From assembly GCA_031264395.1 (NCBI GenBank), contig JAISEB010000070.1:1-17565 (forward strand): 17,565 nucleotides of DNA. The letters run 5' to 3'. The notes beneath the pieces were generated by a model. That model saw nothing but the letters and a program-made list of their open reading frames with translations, was not told the DNA's origin and did no database searches. This document shows, one piece after another, positions 6,386-11,803 of the stretch. The first letter of the stretch is position 1; each line of letters opens with the position of its first letter. Origin of the DNA: Treponema sp. (GTDB taxonomy: Bacteria > Spirochaetota > Spirochaetia > Treponematales > Breznakiellaceae). Both the position numbers and the translations under genes were made by a program.

Positions 6386-7891
6386 ATGGAAGGATCAGAG
6401 CCTATTCTTAAAATGATCGGGGTAACCAAGCGGTTTCCCGGAGTGCTGGCCCTCGACGATGTTACCCTTGAAGTGCGGCCGGGAACGGTGCACGCCCTCA
6501 TGGGGGAAAACGGCGCCGGCAAATCCACGCTGATGAAGTGTCTTTTCGGCATTTACCGCATGGACGAAGGCAGAATAATCCTTAAAGGGGAGGAATGCCG
6601 GTTCAACAAGGCCGCCGACGCGATGCGCGCCGGAGTGTCGATGATACACCAGGAACTCTCCAATGTTCCCGAACGTTCGGTGGCCCAGAATCTCTGGCTG
6701 GGGCGCGAACCGCTCAGTCCCGTTGGCCTTATCAATCACAAAAAGATGTTTCAGGATACGAAGTCCCTTCTGGAAGGGCTCAACTTCAATTTTGATCCCG
6801 ACGCGCGGATGAGCAGCCTTTCCATCAGCCATCAGCAGGCATGCGAGATCGCGAGGGCGGTCTCCTACAACGCATCCATCGTGGTAATGGACGAGCCGAC
6901 TTCCTCGCTGACCGAAAACGAAGTCGCCCATCTTTTTGAAATCATAGGGAGCCTCCGTTCGCGGGGGGTCGCGATCATCTATATTTCCCACAAAATGGAA
7001 GAGATATTCCGCATTGCCGACCTTGTCACGGTGATGCGCGACGGCAGGGTCATAGGAACCTACCCGATTGAGGAGATGGACAACAACAAGCTCATTTCGC
7101 TTATGGTGGGAAGGGACACTACCCACCGCTTCCCGCCCGTGGAATCGGAAATCGGCGAAGTGTGCCTTGAGGTAAAGGGCCTCTCTTCGGCGAATCCCCG
7201 CTCATTCCAGGACATCAGTTTTACCCTGCGGAAGGGCGAAATCCTGGGAGTCGGCGGGCTTGTGGGCGCGCAGCGGACGGAGCTTGTGGAAACGATCTTC
7301 GGCATCCGGGAGGCGGCCTCCGGCCAGATTCTGATAAAGGGAAAGCCCCTTAAAAAAATAAGCCCCCGGAACGCCATTCAGGCGGGCATAGGATTTGTAA
7401 CGGAAGACAGGCGCAGTACCGGCATCTTTCCCCTGCTGGATGTAACGGTGAATACCGCCATTCCTTCGCTGGGAAAGTACCTTAACAGGGCGGGCCTCCT
7501 GAACCACCGTCTGCTTACCGGGGCGGCGGAAGACCAGAACCGGCAGCTCCGGACCAAGACCCCGTCCATGTCGACGCTTATTCAGAACCTTTCGGGGGGA
7601 AACCAGCAGAAGGTGATCCTGAGCCGCTGGCTCATGACGACGCCGGATATTCTTATCATGGACGAGCCGACCAGGGGCATTGACGTAGGGGCGAAATACG
7701 AAATCTACACGATCATGGCGGAACTTGTGAAACAGGGAAAGGCCATTATCATGATATCAAGTGAAATGCCCGAACTTATAGGCATGAGCCACCGGATACT
7801 GGTGCTCTGCGCGGGGCGCCTTACCGGGACGCTCGAAAAAGAAGAGGCCAGCCAGGAAGAAATCATGCGCCGCGCTACGCAGTTTTCATAA
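6386..7891 (+). CDS. mglA: MglA-like sugar ABC transporter ATPase (two fused nucleotide-binding domains)
   Basis: This cytoplasmic ATPase powers the MglBAC importer. It contains two tandem ABC domains in 501 residues, the normal length for the Mgl/Rbs/Xyl group. Domain 1 has Walker A GENGAGKST (40-48), a degenerate signature SLSISHQQ (144-151), Walker B VVMDEP (166-171) and the switch His in ISHKMEE (H202). Domain 2 has a degenerate Walker A GLVGAQRT (291-298), an intact signature LSGGNQQ (402-408) and Walker B LIMDEP (423-428), with Ser where the switch His would be. This asymmetry is normal for the family. Segments such as FPGVLALDDV, HALMGENGAGKSTLMKCLFG and EPTRGIDVGAK are close to E. coli MglA. 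The gene follows mglB after 111 bp and precedes mglC by 17 bp, clearly one operon. Confidence 0.95.
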   Translation: MEGSEPILKMIGVTKRFPGVLALDDVTLEVRPGTVHALMGENGAGKSTLMKCLFGIYRMDEGRIILKGEECRFNKAADAMRAGVSMIHQELSNVPERSVAQNLWLGREPLSPVGLINHKKMFQDTKSLLEGLNFNFDPDARMSSLSISHQQACEIARAVSYNASIVVMDEPTSSLTENEVAHLFEIIGSLRSRGVAIIYISHKMEEIFRIADLVTVMRDGRVIGTYPIEEMDNNKLISLMVGRDTTHRFPPVESEIGEVCLEVKGLSSANPRSFQDISFTLRKGEILGVGGLVGAQRTELVETIFGIREAASGQILIKGKPLKKISPRNAIQAGIGFVTEDRRSTGIFPLLDVTVNTAIPSLGKYLNRAGLLNHRLLTGAAEDQNRQLRTKTPSMSTLIQNLSGGNQQKVILSRWLMTTPDILIMDEPTRGIDVGAKYEIYTIMAELVKQGKAIIMISSEMPELIGMSHRILVLCAGRLTGTLEKEEASQEEIMRRATQFS

Positions 7892-7908
7892 AAAAGACGG
7901 GAGACACT

Positions 7909-8952
7909 ATGCAGGAATTAAAACTGAAACAGATGATGAGCAAGTACACTACCTTTGTAACCTTCGTGGTACTGGTGTTTGTGCTTGCCATCCTGACAAA
8001 GGGGCGGGCCCTTACCTGGGATTCCATCAAGACCCTCATCATCGCCGAATCGGTGCGCGCCTTCGCGTCCCTGGGCGTAGGCATGATCATCATTACAAGG
8101 GGCATCGATCTTTCCATAGGATATGTGGTGTGCCTTACCGCGTCGGTGGCCGCGTCTTTCGCCCAGATACCCACCTACGAAACGGCCCTGTACACAGGGC
8201 ACGCGTTTCCCCTGATCACCCCCATTGTCGCGGGAATCCTCGCCGGGGGGCTCTTCGGCCTCTTTAACGGGGTCCTTGTGGCATACGGAAAACTTCCGCC
8301 TTTTATCGCGACGCTGGGCACCATGTCCATCGCGCGGGGCATTCAGCTTATTTACACAAAGGCCGCCATTGTCAGCTCCCTTACCCCCGGCTTCAAGGCG
8401 CTGGCCCAGAATTTCATGGGATGGAAACGGGTAGACGGCAGGGTCAAATTCATGCTGTACGATACGGGTTCGGACGGCGTTTTCCAGATTCCCTACCTGG
8501 GCATCTATGTCCTAATCATTACCGTGATCATCTGGGTGTTCCTCAAACATACCAAACAGGGGACGAACTATTACGCCATAGGCGGCAACGCCCAAGCGGC
8601 GCGGGTATCGGGGATCAATGTCGAACTGAATCTCCTTTCGGTGTACACCTTTGCCGGCCTCCTCTACGGCTGCGCCGGCGTGCTTCAGGCAAGCCGCCTG
8701 GGACTGGCCAACGCGCTTACCGCCAACGGCATGGAGCTTGACGCGATTGCCGCGGTAACCGTGGGCGGCGTTTCCCAGAGCGGGGGCGTCGGCACGGTGG
8801 GCGGCATGATCATAGGAGTTTTTACCATGGGGCTTATCAATTACGGGATGAGCTTCCTTTCGATAGACTCCTATTATCAATTACTGGTAAAAGGCGGTAT
8901 AATCATCGTAGCGGTTTTCTTCGACATGAAGAAATACGCAAAACGCGCATAG
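7909..8952 (+). CDS. mglC: MglC-like sugar ABC transporter permease
   Basis: This is the membrane channel subunit of the MglBAC importer, presumably acting as a dimer with MglA. The 347 residues hold roughly 8-10 hydrophobic segments. Family landmarks are ITRGIDLSIGYV (62-73), PPFIATLGTMSIARG (130-144), GGNAQAARVSGINVELNLL (225-243) and the MglC hallmark ELDAIAAVTVGGVSQSGGVG (276-295), ending in a KKYAKRA tail like E. coli MglC. A segment at about 171-194 (beginning GWKRVDGRV) is a polar loop that seems longer than in the E. coli protein. The start ATG is preceded by CGGGAG at 5-nt spacing. It lies 17 bp after mglA and 17 bp before the dehydrogenase gene, so the oxidoreductases are co-transcribed with the transporter. 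Confidence 0.93.
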   Translation: MQELKLKQMMSKYTTFVTFVVLVFVLAILTKGRALTWDSIKTLIIAESVRAFASLGVGMIIITRGIDLSIGYVVCLTASVAASFAQIPTYETALYTGHAFPLITPIVAGILAGGLFGLFNGVLVAYGKLPPFIATLGTMSIARGIQLIYTKAAIVSSLTPGFKALAQNFMGWKRVDGRVKFMLYDTGSDGVFQIPYLGIYVLIITVIIWVFLKHTKQGTNYYAIGGNAQAARVSGINVELNLLSVYTFAGLLYGCAGVLQASRLGLANALTANGMELDAIAAVTVGGVSQSGGVGTVGGMIIGVFTMGLINYGMSFLSIDSYYQLLVKGGIIIVAVFFDMKKYAKRA

Positions 8953-8969
8953 GAGCACAGGAGGATTTC

Positions 8970-10031
8970 ATGCAGGGAACCATGAAAGGGGCGTATCTCC
9001 CCGGCAACAGTACGGTTGAATTAAAGGATGTCCCCATTCCGGCGCCGGGCCACGGCCAGGTTTTGGTAAAGGCCAAGGCGTGTACGATTTGCGGCAGTGA
9101 CATACGGGCCATATACCGGGAGCATGTGGGTAAAGGGCCGGAAGGCTACCAGGGGGTCATCGCCGGGCACGAGCCCTGCGGGCAGATAGTGGAAGAAGGG
9201 CCCGGCCTCAAGCGCTTCAAAAAAGGCGACCGGGTCATTGTCTACCATATTTCAGGCTGCGGAGTCTGCCACGACTGCCGCATGGGTTACATGATCTCCT
9301 GTTCCTCCCCGCACAGGGCGGCCTACGGATGGCAACGTGACGGGGGCATGGCCGAATATATTCTTTGTGATGAAAAAGACCTCGTGGCGCTTCCCTCCGA
9401 ACTTTCCTATGCCGACGGGGCGCAGGTTGCCTGCGGCTTCGGCACGGTGTACGAGGCGATTTACAAGATTGGGGTAAGCGGCGCCGATTCAGTGCTTGTC
9501 GTGGGGCTTGGGCCGGTGGGGCTTGCCACGCTGATGCTCTGCAAGGCAATGGGCGCGCAGCTTCTTATCGGCATAGAGTCGAATCCCTACCGCATCGATC
9601 TTGCGAAAAAACTGGGGCTTGCCGACAGGGTGCTTTCACCCGGGCCGGACAATGTCGAGGAAGTGCGGGCCCTTACCGGGGGCAACGGGGTGGAGAAGGC
9701 GTTTGACGCGTCGGCCAGCGACGCGGGCCGGGCGACGGCGATCAGGGCCGCCCGCCAGTGGGGGAAAATCGCCTTTGTGGGCGAAGGCGGCTCGGTGAAT
9801 TTCAACCCCAGCCCCGACATCATACATCCGCAGAAGAGCATTTACGGTTCCTGGGTAACCAGCATCTGGCTCATGGAAAATCTTGTGGAAGAACTTGTCC
9901 GCTGGAAACTTCACCCGGACACCCTCGTAACCCACCGTTTTCCCCTCCAGCGGGCCGGTGAAGCCTACAGCCTCATGGCCGCCGGAAACTGCGGCAAGGT
10001 GGCCGTCTGCGCCGACGAAGAGCTGAAATGA
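8970..10031 (+). CDS. Zinc-dependent medium-chain alcohol/polyol dehydrogenase
   Basis: This cytoplasmic MDR-family enzyme should oxidise a secondary alcohol such as a sugar alcohol, or run the reverse reaction, with NAD(H). The catalytic-zinc residues are C41 (CGSD) and H67-E68 (GHEP), with C155 a possible further ligand. The structural-zinc loop has four cysteines, C97, C100, C103 and C111. The Rossmann motif GLGPVG spans 179-184, and the acidic E203 at the end of the next strand favours NAD over NADP. The 353-residue length is normal. ATG 8970 follows a perfect AGGAGG. It lies 17 bp after mglC, and its stop overlaps the next start (ATGA). Family relatives include sorbitol, threonine and other polyol dehydrogenases; the operon suggests a sugar-derived substrate, but this is inference. 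Confidence 0.9.
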   Translation: MQGTMKGAYLPGNSTVELKDVPIPAPGHGQVLVKAKACTICGSDIRAIYREHVGKGPEGYQGVIAGHEPCGQIVEEGPGLKRFKKGDRVIVYHISGCGVCHDCRMGYMISCSSPHRAAYGWQRDGGMAEYILCDEKDLVALPSELSYADGAQVACGFGTVYEAIYKIGVSGADSVLVVGLGPVGLATLMLCKAMGAQLLIGIESNPYRIDLAKKLGLADRVLSPGPDNVEEVRALTGGNGVEKAFDASASDAGRATAIRAARQWGKIAFVGEGGSVNFNPSPDIIHPQKSIYGSWVTSIWLMENLVEELVRWKLHPDTLVTHRFPLQRAGEAYSLMAAGNCGKVAVCADEELK

Positions 10032-11077
10032 AAGCGGGTGAACCAAAGGTAATCGATCCAAAGTCAATCGGTTCAAAGTCAATCGATTCAGAGTTAATCG
10101 ACCCAAAAACGGTTCCTTCGTTTACCCTGTCTTCGGGCGAAAAGGTTCCCTGCATAGGCATGGGAACCTTCGGTTCCGACCGTTATGCCCCCTCCGAAGT
10201 CGCCGCCGCGGTGGCCGGGGCCATACGCTTCGGATACCGGCTCTTCGACTGCGCCTCGGTCTACGGCAACGAGAGCCTCATAGGCGGCGTGTTTGACGGC
10301 GCGTTGCAATCGGGCGCGGTGAAACGGAAAGATCTCTTCATCATTTCGAAGGTGTGGAACGACATGCACGGCAGGGGCGGCGTGCTGCTTTCCCTTGCCA
10401 AAACCCTCAAGGATCTTGCCCTTGAGTATGCCGACCTCTACCTTGTCCACTGGCCCTTTCCCAACTACCACGCCCCCGGCTGTGACGGGGACGCGCGGAA
10501 CCCCGATTCGGTTCCGTTTTCGGCCGGTGACTACATGGCCGTGTGGGCCCAGATGGAAAAGATTGCCGACGCGAAACTTGCCAGATACATAGGCATGTCG
10601 AACATGACTGTGGGCAAATTAAAGGCGGTGCTTCCGCGCTGCCGTATAAGGCCCGCTTTTATTGAAATGGAACAGCATCCTTCGTTCCAGCAGCAGGAAC
10701 TTTTCGATTACTGCGCCGGGGAAGGCATACAGGTCATAGGCTACTGCCCGCTCGGCAGCCCCAACAGGCCCGAACGCGACAAAAGCCCGGATGATGTCAT
10801 CGACATGGAGCTGCCCGAAACCGCCGCCATTGCCGCTTCCCGCGGCATACATCCGGCCCAGGTATGCCTTAAATGGGCGGTAAAGCGGGGCAGCATCCCC
10901 ATCCCCTTTTCGGTGCACGAGAAAAACTATCAAAGCAACCTCATGGCCGTTACAGGGGATCTTCTTTCGGACGCCGAAATGGAAGCCATGAAAAAAGCCG
11001 AACGGAACTGCCGCCTTGTCAAGGGACAGGTCTTTCTTTGGCCCGGCGCAAAAGGCTGGGAAGACCTTTGGGACTGA
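10028..11077 (+). CDS. Aldo-keto reductase with repeat-encoded N-terminal extension
   Basis: This is a cytoplasmic NAD(P)H-dependent reductase with the complete AKR tetrad: D74 and Y79 in DCASVYG, K108 in IISKVW, and H141 in LVHWPFP. IGMSNM (188-193) and the EMEQHP strand (214-218) are standard. The first 29 residues are unusual: five-residue units (KVIDP, KSIGS, KSIDS, ELIDP) precede the normal N-terminal strand VPSFTLSSGEKVP. No later start exists before the conserved core, and ATG 10028 overlaps the upstream stop as ATGA, so the extension is probably translated. In the C-terminal cofactor motif, IPKSxxxxR is replaced by IPFSVHEKN (F294, N300), losing the usual contacts with the NADPH 2'-phosphate and suggesting NADH use. 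It is the last operon gene; the substrate is probably an aldose or related aldehyde. Confidence 0.9.
   Translation: MKAGEPKVIDPKSIGSKSIDSELIDPKTVPSFTLSSGEKVPCIGMGTFGSDRYAPSEVAAAVAGAIRFGYRLFDCASVYGNESLIGGVFDGALQSGAVKRKDLFIISKVWNDMHGRGGVLLSLAKTLKDLALEYADLYLVHWPFPNYHAPGCDGDARNPDSVPFSAGDYMAVWAQMEKIADAKLARYIGMSNMTVGKLKAVLPRCRIRPAFIEMEQHPSFQQQELFDYCAGEGIQVIGYCPLGSPNRPERDKSPDDVIDMELPETAAIAASRGIHPAQVCLKWAVKRGSIPIPFSVHEKNYQSNLMAVTGDLLSDAEMEAMKKAERNCRLVKGQVFLWPGAKGWEDLWD
10045..10104 (+). repeat. 15-bp tandem repeat, four units, in the aldo-keto reductase start
   Basis: Four 15-bp units (10045-10059, 10060-10074, 10075-10089, 10090-10104) share the core AATCGATYC preceded by AAAGTC-like bases. Units 2 and 3 differ at one position (G versus A); units 1 and 4 are more diverged. 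Being a multiple of three, copy-number change would alter the N-terminal tail by five residues per unit. Confidence 0.88.
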
Positions 11078-11113
11078 ATCTCCGCGCGGCAAGCCGCACG
11101 GAGATTCAGTCCC
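11070..11113 (+). terminator. Long hairpin over the aldo-keto reductase stop codon
   Basis: A perfect 15-bp stem pairs GGGACTGAATCTCCG (11070-11084) with CGGAGATTCAGTCCC (11099-11113), topped by an inner GCGGC/GCCGC stem. The TGA stop (11075-11077) lies in the left arm. A run of five T occurs at 11121-11125, but it is the arm of the next hairpin, so termination efficiency is unclear. Likely the 3' end or a stabilising structure of the mgl operon mRNA. Confidence 0.55.
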
Positions 11114-11116
11114 TTG

Positions 11117-11146
11117 GGAGTTTTTGCGCAAAAGCGCAAAAACTCC
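11117..11146. repeat. Perfect 13-bp inverted repeat with AAAA loop
   Basis: GGAGTTTTTGCGC (11117-11129) pairs perfectly with GCGCAAAAACTCC (11134-11146) around AAAA. It follows the operon-end hairpin by 3 bp. No T-run follows on either strand, so it is not a standard terminator; it may stabilise the mRNA end or be part of an intergenic palindromic element. Confidence 0.8.
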
Positions 11147-11174
11147 ATGGCGGGCGTTGACCGGCCCCAGGTAA

Positions 11175-11233
11175 AATTCCGAATTCAAAACAGCCACGGA
11201 CGACACAGACCAACACGGACAAAATATACATTT
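11175..11233 (+). repeat. 59-bp dispersed repeat, copy A
   Basis: The sequence starts AATTCCGAATTCAAAACAGC and contains three roughly 9-bp units built on CACGGAC. It is repeated in inverted orientation at 14376-14434 with only three mismatches in 59 bp. A shorter relative (AATTCCGAA, then CCACGGAC) occurs at 17027-17057. Confidence 0.9.
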
Positions 11234-11290
11234 GAAGCTAAAAGTCCGTTCTGTCCGTGAGGGCGAACCGGAGGTTCGTTGTGGTTGAAT

Positions 11291-11387
11291 TCTTCTACTT
11301 TTTCGACTTCTTCGACCTTGCGGTAAATTTTTTCTTCAAAGCATGCTGTTTTATGGGAAATTTTGACGCTGAAAAAAGCAAATGCCG
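11291..11387 (+). repeat. Intergenic repeat, copy C (related to 17261-17366)
   Basis: This 97-bp stretch contains CGACTTCTTCGAC, TTCTTCAAAGCATGCTG and TTTTGACGCTGAAAAA. It matches 17261-17366 in the same orientation with about ten scattered differences, and it has one 9-bp unit fewer than that copy. It follows a CACGGAC module, as the other copy does, so the two appear to be composite elements of one family. Confidence 0.88.
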
Positions 11388-11558
11388 ATGCGCGGGCTCT
11401 TGGGTGTTTGACATTTGGGGGGAAAGGTGATATATCAAGGTCTATAGATTTATAAAGAACTGGTATGAAAAGGACACGCGGGCGGCGGAATCGCCGGGCA
11501 AATACTATTTTCCGCATGGCTGCGCTTGAACGGCGGTATGTTAAAACGGTAATATTTA

Positions 11559-11571
11559 CCCCCCCCCCCCC
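11559..11571. repeat. Homopolymer tract of 13 C
   Basis: Thirteen consecutive C on the plus strand, about 233 bp before the beta-helix lipoprotein start. Tracts of this length slip readily during replication. On the minus strand it is G13 inside an unsupported frame. Confidence 0.9.
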
Positions 11572-11677
11572 AACAAAAATTAAGTAGTTTAGAACGATTT
11601 CAAGACCCGTTTGGCGCTGTTTCAAGATCCGGCGTTTTTGAACGGCCTTGTCTTTCAATTTTTTCTTCATATAGAGA

Positions 11678-11720
11678 GCCTCCGCCCGGCGCGGTAAACG
11701 CCGGGGCGGGGGCTTTTTTT
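11678..11720 (+). terminator. Strong intrinsic terminator before the beta-helix lipoprotein gene
   Basis: GCCTCCGCCCGGCG (11678-11691) pairs with CGCCGGGGCGGGGGC (11699-11713), with one bulge and one G-U pair, around a 7-nt loop, followed by seven T (11714-11720). No gene lies within 600 bp upstream on this strand, so it either ends the mgl operon transcript at a distance or ends an unannotated RNA. Confidence 0.85.
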
Positions 11721-11803
11721 ATTTCCGCGAAAGGAGCACGGCAAAAGCGGCGCATCCTTTGCGGCAGACTTCATAAATAATTTGCATATAAAGGGGAAAG
11801 GTG

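Larger units (their letters stand above)
11078..11803. other. 726-bp gene-free, repeat-rich region
   Basis: In order it holds the rest of the operon-end hairpins (to 11146), repeat A (11175-11233), an inverted CACGGAC module (11244-11259), repeat C (11291-11387), a stretch with no recognisable content, a 13-C tract (11559-11571), an intrinsic terminator (11678-11720) and the leader of the beta-helix gene. A leftward 161-codon frame (11670-11185) has a GGAGG-like ribosome site but runs through the repeats and the poly-G tract with no conserved domain, so I do not call it a gene. The layout suggests repeat elements inserted between the operon and an older downstream terminator. Confidence 0.65.
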
